Shown here: in pieces, positions 17,708 to 25,887 of the stretch
How the letters are laid out: each line of letters starts with the position of its first letter
Position numbering within the stretch: position 1 is the stretch's first letter
Source: Pseudoduganella guangdongensis
Lineage (GTDB): Bacteria; Pseudomonadota; Gammaproteobacteria; Burkholderiales; Burkholderiaceae_D
DNA: 64,000 bases
Assembly: GCF_009857475.1 (NCBI RefSeq)
Contig: NZ_WWCJ01000019.1
Span: forward strand, 33,936-97,935
Direction: 5' to 3'
Notes under the pieces: model-generated
Told to the model about the DNA's origin: nothing
Database searches by the model: none
The model's input: only the letters and a program-made list of their open reading frames with translations
Translations under genes and position numbers: made by a program

Positions 17708-18166
17708 CTACTCGGCTTGTCGTCTTAACCACAAGCTGCTGGCCCAACCTGTTTGCGTTGTGCCATCGGTTTCGGCGCGCACCTGCCACCAGTCGCCGCT
17801 GCGGATGCCGGTCGGTGTGACCATGGTGCCGGCCGGGATGGTCGCCAGGCGCGCGGCGCCGGTGCCGGCCGCCACCCGCAGGTTGAGGTCGCGGTGGACC
17901 CGGAACGGCGCCAGGTCAGCTGGCGCAGGGGCCGCTGCCTCCGCCGCGACGGCAGTCGCCGGCGCGGCGGGCGCCGCTGCCGCGCGGGCCGGGCCGCCGA
18001 AGGCGTGCAGCACCAGCGCGCCGATAGTCCAGGTGCCGGCGGCGACCAGGCTCATATTGCGCAGCGTAGGCCGGTGCCACCATTTGGCGGGCGTCAGGTA
18101 GCAGGCCAGCACCAGGGTAGCGGCCAACCCGCCCAGGTAGGCGGCAAACGGCAAAAAGGCATGCAT
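17708..18166 (-). CDS. Membrane protein with bacterial SH3 domain
   Basis: 152 aa. Two hydrophobic segments (about 4-24 and 38-56), then an Ala/Pro linker and an SH3_3 type domain at ~88-150 (LNLRVAAGTGAARLATIPAG, DWWQVRA, GWASSLWL). Bacterial SH3 domains of this type commonly bind peptidoglycan or peptides outside the membrane. GAGGG precedes the ATG, which lies 4 bases after the stop of the upstream FHA-like gene. The placement with SEDS and kinase genes fits a wall-associated role. Confidence 0.78.
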   Translation of the reverse strand: MHAFLPFAAYLGGLAATLVLACYLTPAKWWHRPTLRNMSLVAAGTWTIGALVLHAFGGPARAAAAPAAPATAVAAEAAAPAPADLAPFRVHRDLNLRVAAGTGAARLATIPAGTMVTPTGIRSGDWWQVRAETDGTTQTGWASSLWLRRQAE

Positions 18167-18170
18167 GCTG

Positions 18171-19685
18171 TCAGCCCTCGTAACGCAGCACGTAGCTGCC
18201 GGCCACCAGGTGCTGACCCGACTCCAGCACGCATGCCTCGTCGCCCACCTGGCCGATCAGCTGCATGCCGGCATCGAGCCGGTACAAGGCCTGCGACTCC
18301 GACAGCCGGCGAATGGACAAGCCCTGCGCGCTCGCTTCGCAACTGAAAGCCTTGCGCGACAACCCCAGGCGGTCGGGACTCGACGGCGTGGCCGCCTCCA
18401 GCATCCACGGCTGGTCCAGCACCCGCAGCGCCGACAGGGCCGGCATGCTGCGCCCGAATTCCAGCGCGCCGCCCGGCAGCAAAGGCATGGCGATCGGATG
18501 GGGCAGGGCCAGCAGCGCCAGGTAGCGGTCGCGCATTTTTTCCGGCGCCGCTTGCAGCTGGATGGCGCGCCCCGCCGGCGCCGCCGCCAGCGTGGCCGGC
18601 AGGGTAATCGCCTGGCGTCCGCTGGCTGACACGGCATGCAGGCTGTCATCGCCAGCGGCGACGACGGTCAGTGCGCGCTCGGCGTCGGCATTGCGGCCAA
18701 TGGCGAGGCCTGGCGCGAAAGGAATGTGCAAGGCAAGCGCCCCGGTGCTGCGATACAAGCTCAATCGCGGCACCGCCAGCGCCACCAGGGTAAGCCGCTG
18801 CAGTGCGCCCGGCGCAAACGTGGCGTCGCTTTCGCCCGCCCGCGTTCCGGCAGCGGCGGCGCGCGTCGGCGCGGGCCGGGCCTGGGGCAGCGCCGTTTCA
18901 TCGCCCGGCTGGGCGGCGCGCGGCTGCCAGACTGCAGGGGCAGCGGCGGCCGCCGGCTTGGCCGAGGCAGGAGCGCCCGCCGCGCGCGTCACTTTCAGCA
19001 GCAGGCGTGGACCGTGGCCGCCCTTGGCGCACAAGGCGTAAGCGCCCAGGCTCGCATCGAAGACGCAATCCAGCACATCCTTGGGGCGTACCTGCACGAT
19101 CAGATCCGCATCCGGCCCGTCATTCACCAGCAAGACGCCGCCCTGCTCGCCAAACGGCCAGCCCGGCGCCGGCAGGCCGCCCGCCCCGCCGAGCAAGGCC
19201 AGGCGCTGGCCCGCGTACACGGCGCAAGCGGGCTTCCACACCGCCCCATCGCGCGATGTGGCGATATTGAACAGCGCCTTCTCGCCGCTGGACGGCAGAT
19301 ACACGGCATGCCCGAAACGCACCGCAATTTCGCCGGGCGCCAGTTGCTCGTCGCCCGCCACGTCGTAGCGGACATCCTCGCTGCCCAGCAGGTCGCCAAA
19401 GTCCTTCTGGTGCAGCGTTGCCAGTGTCTCGGCCAGCTCGCGCGCCCGGTTGCCCCGGGTCAGGTGGTAGTCGTCGTCCACATCGTCCTGCGGAAGGCGC
19501 AGCTGGATGTGGGAAAAACAGCGGACCGCCGACCGCCCGCGCAGCTCGCGCGGGGAACGCTCCAGCAAGTCGCGCAGCAAGGGCCGGCGCGAAAACAGCG
19601 CAAAGCCGGGCGCCTGCCAGATCGCCTCGGCATTGAATACGTCCGGAATGCGGTCCAGGACTTCGTGTTGCACATAGGTGGGCAT
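18171..19685 (-). CDS. FHA-like protein of the SEDS/kinase operon
   Basis: 504 aa from the ATG at 19685, chosen because GAGGAGTAACACC precedes it; it lies 4 bases after the SEDS stop. The C-terminal ~100 residues read as an FHA-like fold (ALEFGR at the start, LSRKAF in place of SxxH, LRYEG at the end) with poor retention of phosphate-contacting residues. Residues 1-145 (QAPGFALFSRRPLLRD to GEIAVRFGH) recall, weakly, the N-terminal domain that precedes FHA in mycobacterial FhaA; this needs a profile search. The middle is a beta-rich domain and an Ala/Pro linker. No membrane segment. Confidence 0.68.
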   Translation of the reverse strand: MPTYVQHEVLDRIPDVFNAEAIWQAPGFALFSRRPLLRDLLERSPRELRGRSAVRCFSHIQLRLPQDDVDDDYHLTRGNRARELAETLATLHQKDFGDLLGSEDVRYDVAGDEQLAPGEIAVRFGHAVYLPSSGEKALFNIATSRDGAVWKPACAVYAGQRLALLGGAGGLPAPGWPFGEQGGVLLVNDGPDADLIVQVRPKDVLDCVFDASLGAYALCAKGGHGPRLLLKVTRAAGAPASAKPAAAAAPAVWQPRAAQPGDETALPQARPAPTRAAAAGTRAGESDATFAPGALQRLTLVALAVPRLSLYRSTGALALHIPFAPGLAIGRNADAERALTVVAAGDDSLHAVSASGRQAITLPATLAAAPAGRAIQLQAAPEKMRDRYLALLALPHPIAMPLLPGGALEFGRSMPALSALRVLDQPWMLEAATPSSPDRLGLSRKAFSCEASAQGLSIRRLSESQALYRLDAGMQLIGQVGDEACVLESGQHLVAGSYVLRYEG

Positions 19686-19689
19686 GGTG

Positions 19690-22026
19690 TTACTCCTCGT
19701 TGGATGCGGCACTAAGCCCTAGCAGGGGGAGCAGGAAAAACAGCAAATGGCTGCCGCCGGCCGAGAGGAAGGACATGGGCTGCCCCATCACCGGCAGAAT
19801 GGCCAGGTTGGTGGACCAGGACAGCAGCAGATGCCCGGCCACGAACGCCGCGCCGCCGCATAGCGCAAAGCAGCGGAAGCGGGCAGCCCAGGCCTGCTGG
19901 TAGGCGCGCGCGGCGCATGCCTGTTGATGCGCGCGCAGGGCTTGCCATAGCAGCGCAGCGAGGAAGGCGGCCTGCAGCAGCCAGAGCGCCAGCCCGGCAA
20001 GCAAGCCGTGGCGGTTGAGGAAGAAGGCCGGCGCGAAATCATCCTGCACGGCAGGGATGCCGCTCGCCGCGCCGGCCGGCAATCCCGCCGAGCGCAGGCC
20101 GAAACTGCTGTCGGCGCCCGCCAGCCCGCCCTGGGCAATGGCGCCGGCCGCGCGCAGCACCTGCTGGCCGGTGTGCGGATGTTCCCCGGGCGCCAGCCAG
20201 ACCTGGAAGCGGTCGGCGTAGAAGCTGGAGGGCAGGGCAGCCGCGCCGCCGTTCTGCAACGCGCCGACGGCGCAGGCCGCCGCGCCCGCAGCGGCCACCA
20301 TCAGGGCCGCCGCGAACCGCTGGCCGCTGGCGCAGGTATAGGCCAGCACGATGCCGGCCGCCCAAAGCAGGAGCAGGATGAGGGGCGAATAATCGTCCAC
20401 CTGCACCAGTGCCAACGCCAGAAGCGCCAGGAAAAGCAGGACCGGCGCCGCCAGGGCCAGCCAGCGCGCCAGGACGGTGCTGTATTGCGGGCCGTTGTGC
20501 CAGGCAAAGCGCAGTGCCAGGCAGTGGGCCGTCATCGCGCTGAGGGCCAGCTTGGCCAGCTCCACCGGCTGCAGGTCGAAGACGCCGGTCTCGTCGCCCC
20601 ATAGCACTTGCGCCGCCAGTGCGGCCAGGGCCAGCGCGGCCAGCGCGAGCAAGGCAAGCTCCACGCCGCGCGGTGTGCCAGCCGCCGCGCGCCACGGCGC
20701 GGGCGCCAGGCGCCACAAGGCCAACGTCCCCAGGCCTGTCGCCAGCAGCGCGGTGGTCTTCTGGAAATAGCGCAAATCGCCGCCGCCCAGCCCCAGTTCA
20801 AGCTGCAGCAGCAAGCCGACGGCGAGAAGCAGCATGGCGCAGCCGTTCGCGCTGGTGCGAGCACCCGGCGCAGCCAGCCAGCTGGCAAGCGCCAGCGCCG
20901 CAAGCAGCAGGGAAGGCGCCGCCGCCACCGGTTGCCCCAAGCGTTGCAGCGCGATTGCCAGCAGTCCGCCGGCCAGCAGCGCCGCGGCGCATACGGCATG
21001 GGCAGCCCAGGCGAAGGCGCGCGCGCGCGGCGCCTGCGGCTGCCTGGTGCGCATATAAGCCGCGCCAGCGCCTGCCGCTGCCGCCACTGCCAGTACGAGC
21101 AGGAACGCCGCCTGCAGCGCCCCGCCGGGGCGGCCAGGCCAGAGGGCGCGCACTTGCCATCGCCATGCCACTTGCGCCGGCAGCTCCACGCCGGGCGCGG
21201 AGAATTGCGGCGTGCGGCGCTGCGGATGCATGACAAGTGTGTCGCCTTGGGCGCCGGCACCAAGCTGCAGGCGCATGGCGCCAAACGCGATCGCCTGGAC
21301 GCCATCCAGCGCGCGGGGCGCGTGTTCAAGGTCTGTGATGCGCAAGCTGCCGTCGCTTGCGCGCGTGATCGCCGCAGCATCGGGCAGCGCATCGGCGATG
21401 CCGATCCGGTTTCCGCAATGCAGGCTGCCGCCGAGGCTCAAAGCGCGCGCCACAGCCAGCGGCGCGGGCATGTGCTGGTTCCACCAAGCCGCGAGGCGCG
21501 CCGACCAGCGCGCGTCCGGGCACGCCGCTTGCGGCGCACCGTTGCGCAGCAAAAGCGCGCCGTCATAAAGCCATGCGCTGCCTGCAAAGCTGAAAGCAAC
21601 GCTGCCCTCCGGCGCAGGCAGGCGCGCGACACGGTTCCCGCCGGGCAGGGCCAGGTGATCGGCCGCAAGCGGCATGCTGGAAAGGCTCTCGGCCGCCCGT
21701 CCCGGGCGTAGCAATACCGGCGCCGGCGCGCGCGCAGGATCGGCAGCCAGCAGCCATCGGCCACTTGCAGAACGCTGGATGGCCGCCGGCGCCAAGGGTT
21801 CAAGCGACACCGAGTCACCGGCGGCCAGGCGCAGCGTCACCAGCTCCGGAACCCACATCGACGGGGCGCGGGCCATAGCACCCAACTGCAGCAGCGCGAG
21901 AAGCCCCAGCACCAGCCACATGCCGCGCCAGAAGAAGCGCGCAGCACGCGCCATCCCGGCCGCCTGCGCGGCGCCGGCCACGCGTTCCGCGCCGGTCTGG
22001 CGCAAGATCACGCGGCGCGCAGGCAT
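19690..22026 (-). CDS. SEDS (FtsW/RodA/SpoVE) family peptidoglycan polymerase with N-terminal extension
   Basis: 778 aa. The C-terminal ~450 residues are polytopic with SEDS signatures: QPVELAKL near 485, a QDDFAPAFF loop near 660 at the position of the catalytic Asp region of RodA/FtsW, and MGQPMSFLSAGGS near 750. SEDS proteins polymerise lipid II and pair with class B PBPs. Typical members have 370-420 aa. Here ~310 extra residues precede the core: one membrane span at about 33-52, a probable periplasmic beta-rich region and a further span near 290. CGGAGGGGCC precedes the ATG, and the gene overlaps the kinase gene by 19 bases. It probably partners the transpeptidase at 3097-6258. Confidence 0.87.
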   Translation of the reverse strand: MPARRVILRQTGAERVAGAAQAAGMARAARFFWRGMWLVLGLLALLQLGAMARAPSMWVPELVTLRLAAGDSVSLEPLAPAAIQRSASGRWLLAADPARAPAPVLLRPGRAAESLSSMPLAADHLALPGGNRVARLPAPEGSVAFSFAGSAWLYDGALLLRNGAPQAACPDARWSARLAAWWNQHMPAPLAVARALSLGGSLHCGNRIGIADALPDAAAITRASDGSLRITDLEHAPRALDGVQAIAFGAMRLQLGAGAQGDTLVMHPQRRTPQFSAPGVELPAQVAWRWQVRALWPGRPGGALQAAFLLVLAVAAAAGAGAAYMRTRQPQAPRARAFAWAAHAVCAAALLAGGLLAIALQRLGQPVAAAPSLLLAALALASWLAAPGARTSANGCAMLLLAVGLLLQLELGLGGGDLRYFQKTTALLATGLGTLALWRLAPAPWRAAAGTPRGVELALLALAALALAALAAQVLWGDETGVFDLQPVELAKLALSAMTAHCLALRFAWHNGPQYSTVLARWLALAAPVLLFLALLALALVQVDDYSPLILLLLWAAGIVLAYTCASGQRFAAALMVAAAGAAACAVGALQNGGAAALPSSFYADRFQVWLAPGEHPHTGQQVLRAAGAIAQGGLAGADSSFGLRSAGLPAGAASGIPAVQDDFAPAFFLNRHGLLAGLALWLLQAAFLAALLWQALRAHQQACAARAYQQAWAARFRCFALCGGAAFVAGHLLLSWSTNLAILPVMGQPMSFLSAGGSHLLFFLLPLLGLSAASNEE

Positions 22027-22961
22027 GGCCCCTCCGAATACGGAATGGCATCCAGCAGGCGACTGATATGCAATGCATTGCGCGGACGGTCCGCCGGAGC
22101 CGGCGCCAGCAACGCCCTTAGCAAAGCCAGTGCCGGATCGAGCGCAGCAACGGGCAAAGCCGCCGCAAACCTGTCCTCATCCAGCGGCTGCAAGGTGGCG
22201 GGCAAACCGCCATGGCGCGCCAGCAGATCGGCAGCGCCGTCCGCCAGCCGCCCCCGGTACGCATCCCCGCACTCGGCACAGTAAGCAGGCGACTGCCCGC
22301 CCGTCACCACATAGAACAGCAAAGCCCCCAGGGCAAAATAGTCGCTGTGCGTTCCCGTGGCGTAGCCCCCGCCCGCAGCCGGGAAGAACTGTTCCGGCGC
22401 CTGCCACTGCGCGGTCCCGCAATAGCTATGCGGCTCCAGCGAAGCAAGCCGGCGGCTGGTGCCGAAGTCCGCCAGCTTCACCCGGTCCAGCCACGGATCG
22501 ACCAGCACATTGGCCGGTTTCAGGTCGAGGTAGCGCCAGCCATACTGGTGTACCTTGGCCAAGGCCTGGTTAAGTTGCCGCATCCAGGCCAGGGCGCGCG
22601 GCAGCGGCGGCGCGCCGCAGGCCGCGCTATGGCGCGCCAGGTCCTGCCCCAGCAGCTCCAGCGCCTGCACCGGCAAGCCCTGGTGCCAGCCGCTATCCAG
22701 CAAACGCACGATATGGCACTCATCCCAGGGCTCCAGCGACTGGAGGAAAGCGATTTCCGCCTGCGCGCTCTGCACCCAGCGCGCACGCAAAGCGGGGGCG
22801 GCGCGCTCCATCTGCGCCGCGTTCACCAGTTTCAGCGCCACATCGCCCGAACCCGACGGCCCGCTGGCGCGCCACACCAGCCCATAAGCCGACCCGGCGA
22901 TCGGCTCCAGCAGGCGGTACCGCCCCAATTCCAGTGTAATGATGTCGTCAGTTTGCGCCAT
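22008..22961 (-). CDS. Ser/Thr protein kinase with altered HRD motif
   Basis: 317 aa from the ATG at 22961, preceded by GGAGGACACC (a GTG 12 bases upstream is less likely). A single Hanks-type kinase domain fills the protein: glycine loop AGSAYG, K44 (VALKLV), catalytic loop YLD146LKPAN151 and D165-F-G. The HRD motif is YLD: His and Arg are lost but the catalytic Asp, Lys and Asn remain, so activity is plausible without Arg-dependent activation-loop control. No membrane segment or sensor domain is seen. It leads the leftward operon and overlaps the SEDS gene, linking phosphorylation to wall synthesis. Confidence 0.9.
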   Translation of the reverse strand: MAQTDDIITLELGRYRLLEPIAGSAYGLVWRASGPSGSGDVALKLVNAAQMERAAPALRARWVQSAQAEIAFLQSLEPWDECHIVRLLDSGWHQGLPVQALELLGQDLARHSAACGAPPLPRALAWMRQLNQALAKVHQYGWRYLDLKPANVLVDPWLDRVKLADFGTSRRLASLEPHSYCGTAQWQAPEQFFPAAGGGYATGTHSDYFALGALLFYVVTGGQSPAYCAECGDAYRGRLADGAADLLARHGGLPATLQPLDEDRFAAALPVAALDPALALLRALLAPAPADRPRNALHISRLLDAIPYSEGPCLRAA

Positions 22962-23007
22962 GGTGTCCTCCACGCCACACTTGCGGGGGGACTTGGAAAC
23001 TAAAACT

Positions 23008-23035
23008 TTGCCAAGACGTTGCCTTTAGGTAATAT
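23008..23035 (+). promoter_or_regulatory. Sigma-70-type promoter for the gene at 23065
   Basis: TTGCCA (23008-23013), 16-base spacer, TAATAT (23030-23035). A start near 23042 would give a leader of about 23 bases. It sits in the 103-base divergent gap between the kinase operon and the rightward hypothetical gene. Confidence 0.5.
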
Positions 23036-23064
23036 GGCCTCGACTACTACATGGAGTTGCAGGA

Positions 23065-23748
23065 ATGGCATTGCTAAAAAAACTACTGGCTTTCCGTGAT
23101 CCACACCGCGCAGCGCGAGAAAGCCTGCACCGGCAAGCCATTGAACGCACCCGGCTCGACCCCCTGCAGAACGCTAAGGCCGGCAGCCGCGAGCTGATAC
23201 GCATCGTCAGCGAACAATTGCATTCGCGTGGCGATACCCGCCCCGAATCCTTGTTGTGCGCACTCGGCGCGCTGGCCGGTTTCGCCTGCCAGGTCAGTGC
23301 CCGCACCAACGCCTTCGCCCACGGCATGCCGCAGCGCGACTACCTGGCCGAAGACCTGGGACTGCTACTGTTTGGGATGGAATATTCGGTATGGGGGCTG
23401 GTGGCCGGCGCCGCACGCCACAACGGCTGCCTGCAATTCCCCGAACCAGCGGAAATTTGGGCCCATGTAGGAAAAACAGTCGGCACGCCGGAATTCGGGA
23501 TTCCGCGCGTCCCCGGCCAGCACGCCGCGCGACAGCTGCCGGCGGACTACCTGCGCCTGTTCTGGCCCATGCTCAAACCCGTGATTGCGCGCTACTGCAG
23601 CAATCCGGCGCACTGGCCCATCATGTGTTCACTCGCTTTGCAGCAGGCGATTGAAAAAGTGCAGGGCAGGATCGACGCCGAAATGGCGATGCGGATGGCG
23701 CTCGAATCGGCGCTGCCCATGGCCCGTATCCACGCCGACTTCAGCTAG
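23065..23748 (+). CDS. Conserved hypothetical cytoplasmic protein next to the kinase operon
   Basis: 227 aa with a GCAGGA ribosome site. No signal peptide and no clear membrane span. It is mixed helical with a short hydrophobic core (LLCALGALAGFACQVSA) and a GLLLFGMEYSVWGLVAGAA stretch. I do not recognise a domain. It is divergent from the kinase/SEDS operon and shares its regulatory gap, so it may be linked to that system; no other evidence supports this. It ends against a palindromic terminator. Confidence 0.75.
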   Translation: MALLKKLLAFRDPHRAARESLHRQAIERTRLDPLQNAKAGSRELIRIVSEQLHSRGDTRPESLLCALGALAGFACQVSARTNAFAHGMPQRDYLAEDLGLLLFGMEYSVWGLVAGAARHNGCLQFPEPAEIWAHVGKTVGTPEFGIPRVPGQHAARQLPADYLRLFWPMLKPVIARYCSNPAHWPIMCSLALQQAIEKVQGRIDAEMAMRMALESALPMARIHADFS

Positions 23749-23775
23749 AAAAAATGGGGTACGTCCCCATTTTTT
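23749..23775. terminator. Bidirectional palindromic terminator
   Basis: AAAAAATGGGG, loop TACGT, CCCCATTTTTT: an 11-bp perfect stem with A/T tracts on both sides. It begins right after the TAG of the rightward gene and ends two bases before the stop of the leftward gene, so it can terminate both. Confidence 0.8.
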
Positions 23776-23776
23776 C

Positions 23777-24220
23777 TTAGTCGTGGCGGTGGTGGCGGTG
23801 GCCATGGCCGCGACCGCGGTGGTGGTGGCGCTCACCGTAGTAGTAGGTCGGGCGCGATTCCACGTAGACCGGGGCCGGCTGGTAGTACACGCGCTGCGCC
23901 GGCTGGTAGTAGACGCGCGCTGGCGGGGTGTAATACACCGGGGCCGGTTCGTAGTAGACCGGGGCAGGCTGGGCGTAGACATGGGTCTGCACGTAGCCGC
24001 GACGGTGGTGGCGGCCGTCCGAACTCAGCGCATTGCCGACTGCCGCGCCTACCAGGCCGCCCACTACGGCGCCGCTGCTGCCATTCTGGCTGCCAATTGC
24101 CGCGCCCAGCACAGCACCGGCGGCGGTGTTGAAGTCGCGGTCGCCAGCGGCAAAGGCGGCGGAGGAAGCGGTCAGGGCTGCACCCATCAGCATCAGCCCG
24201 GCAAATCGTTTGTTGAACAT
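23777..24220 (-). CDS. Exported glycine-zipper protein with VYYxPAP repeats
   Basis: 147 aa with a signal peptide ending at FAA. Residues ~32-66 (AAGAVLGAAIGSQNGSSGAV and following) are a glycine-zipper like those of 17-kDa surface antigen and YMGG-type proteins, expected to insert in or associate with the outer membrane. Residues ~78-125 are imperfect repeats PAPVYYEPAPVYYTPPARVYY. The tail is His/Arg-rich (HHHRGRGHGHRHHRHD), a possible metal-binding or cell-wall-binding end. AAGGGGACCTACC precedes the ATG. Confidence 0.82.
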   Translation of the reverse strand: MFNKRFAGLMLMGAALTASSAAFAAGDRDFNTAAGAVLGAAIGSQNGSSGAVVGGLVGAAVGNALSSDGRHHRRGYVQTHVYAQPAPVYYEPAPVYYTPPARVYYQPAQRVYYQPAPVYVESRPTYYYGERHHHRGRGHGHRHHRHD

Positions 24221-24338
24221 GGTAGGTCCCCTTGGTGGTCAGTTCTTGTAGCGTAGATTAGCCACGCACAATTGCTTGCGCCATTGCATATACACATTCT
24301 TACAAACTCTGCATTCGCGAGAGATTTGTATCCTTAAG

Positions 24339-24367
24339 TTGCCCTTCCTGCAGAACATTTATAAATA
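24339..24367 (+). promoter_or_regulatory. Promoter for the M28 peptidase gene
   Basis: TTGCCC (24339-24344), 17-base spacer and TAAATA (24362-24367), giving a start near 24374 and a leader of about 44 bases before the ATG at 24418. Confidence 0.45.
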
Positions 24368-24417
24368 GGCTATTGTTTCAAGTTCCGAGCGAAACTTTAC
24401 CTTCACACAGGAAACGC

Positions 24418-25851
24418 ATGAACCTCCGCAAGCCCGCCTTCTCCGCCTTGTTTACCTGCCTGCTGGCCGCAGGTTTCTCCGGCATCGCCAGCGCTGCCAG
24501 CCCGAACGATCCCGCCACCCTGGGCAAGTTGCGCGACGCCGCCATGCAAAGCGACTGGTCGTACCAGCGCCTGGAAGATATGACCGACCTGGTTGGTCCG
24601 CGCCTGTCGGGTTCCGCCGGCGACGCCGCAGCGGTTGAGCAAGTGGCCGCCGCCATGCGCGCCCTGGGCGCCAAGGTCACCCTGCAGCCGGTCAAGGTGC
24701 CGCATTGGGTGCGCGGAGAGGAGAAGGGCGAGCTGGTCGATTACAAAGGCCGGCCCGCCAATATCACCCAGCGCGTGGTGCTGACCGCGCTCGGCGGTTC
24801 CGGCGCCACCCCGGCCAGCGGTCTGGTCGCGCCCATCGTCCGGGTGCGGGATTTCGACGAGCTGCAGGCCCGTGCCGCTGAAGTGAAAGGCGCCATTGTG
24901 CTGTTCGACGTCGTGTTCGACCAGGGCATGGCCGACCGCGGCCTGGCGGGCAACGCCTACGGCCAGGGCTCGCGCTACCGCAGCACCGGCCCGGCACGCG
25001 CCGCCGAACTGGGCGCCGTCGCTGCCCTGGTGCGTTCGGTCGGCGGCGCCGACTACCGCCTGCCGCACACCGGCGCCACCAATATGAAGGATGGCCAGCG
25101 CATCCCCGCCGCCGCCGTGACGGCCGAAGACGCCATGCTGATCGGCCGCCTGCTGAAGCGCGGCCCGGTCAAGCTGAAGCTGACGCTGACCCCGCAAATC
25201 CTGCCGGATGCCGACAGCTTCAATGTCATCGCCGACCTGCCGGGCAGCGAGAAACCGGAGGAAGTGGTGATCGTATCGGGCCACCTCGATTCCTGGGACC
25301 TGGGCACCGGCGCGCATGACGACGCCACCGGCGTGACCGCCTCGATGGGCGTGCTGCACACGATCAAGCAACTGGGCCTGCAACCGCGCCGCACCATCCG
25401 CATGGTGGCCTGGGCGAATGAGGAAAATGGCCTGCGTGGCGGCAACGCCTACTTCCAGGCCAACAAGGACAAGCTGGAAAAGCAGTACGCCGCCATTGAA
25501 AGCGACGGCGGCGCGGGCCGCACGTTCGGTGTCCAGGCGGGTATCCGCCGCGAAGCCGAGAAGTATTTCGCCCCGCTGCAGAAAGCGCTGCTGCCGATCG
25601 GCGCGGGCGTACTTAACCGCCGCGACTCCGCTTCCGGCGCCGACGTGCACCAGCTCGAAGCCGGTGGCGTGCCGTCGTTCATGCCTTATGTCGACACCAG
25701 CGCCTACTTCGACTACCACCACACCCCGGCGGACACCTTCGATAAGGTCGACCCGCTGAACATGAAGCGCCACGTCGCGGTGCTGACGGCCCTGACCTGG
25801 TTCCTCGCCAACACCGACGACCCGATCGGCCGCGCCCCCGACCAGAAGTAA
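24418..25851 (+). CDS. Exported M28 family zinc aminopeptidase
   Basis: 477 aa from the ATG at 24418, preceded by CACAGGAAACGC; the signal peptide runs to about SAAS. A protease-associated (PA) domain insertion lies at ~130-250 and the M28 catalytic domain follows. Metal and catalytic residues are present: H289 and D291 (GHLDSWD), D301/D302 (GAHDDATG), E335/E336 (NEENG), the ESDGG Asp, and the HHTPADT His near the end. The enzyme should remove N-terminal residues from peptides in the periplasm or outside. It is a single gene with its own promoter and converges on the MBL hydrolase gene. Confidence 0.92.
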   Translation: MNLRKPAFSALFTCLLAAGFSGIASAASPNDPATLGKLRDAAMQSDWSYQRLEDMTDLVGPRLSGSAGDAAAVEQVAAAMRALGAKVTLQPVKVPHWVRGEEKGELVDYKGRPANITQRVVLTALGGSGATPASGLVAPIVRVRDFDELQARAAEVKGAIVLFDVVFDQGMADRGLAGNAYGQGSRYRSTGPARAAELGAVAALVRSVGGADYRLPHTGATNMKDGQRIPAAAVTAEDAMLIGRLLKRGPVKLKLTLTPQILPDADSFNVIADLPGSEKPEEVVIVSGHLDSWDLGTGAHDDATGVTASMGVLHTIKQLGLQPRRTIRMVAWANEENGLRGGNAYFQANKDKLEKQYAAIESDGGAGRTFGVQAGIRREAEKYFAPLQKALLPIGAGVLNRRDSASGADVHQLEAGGVPSFMPYVDTSAYFDYHHTPADTFDKVDPLNMKRHVAVLTALTWFLANTDDPIGRAPDQK

Positions 25852-25857
25852 TCGGCA

Positions 25858-25883
25858 GCCCGCCGCCAGGCGCGGCGGCGGGC
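25858..25883. terminator. GC-rich hairpin between convergent genes
   Basis: GCCCGCCGCC (25858-25867), loop AGGCGC, GGCGGCGGGC (25874-25883): a perfect 10-bp stem in the 36-base gap between the M28 and MBL genes. No T tract follows on either side, so termination strength is uncertain. Confidence 0.45.
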
Positions 25884-25887
25884 GTGA

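Noticed and set aside
3097..22961. Type VI secretion system (kinase plus FHA)
   Set aside because: Kinase and FHA genes occur in T6SS clusters, but no TssB/C, ClpV, Hcp, VgrG, TssJ/L/M or PP2C gene is present.
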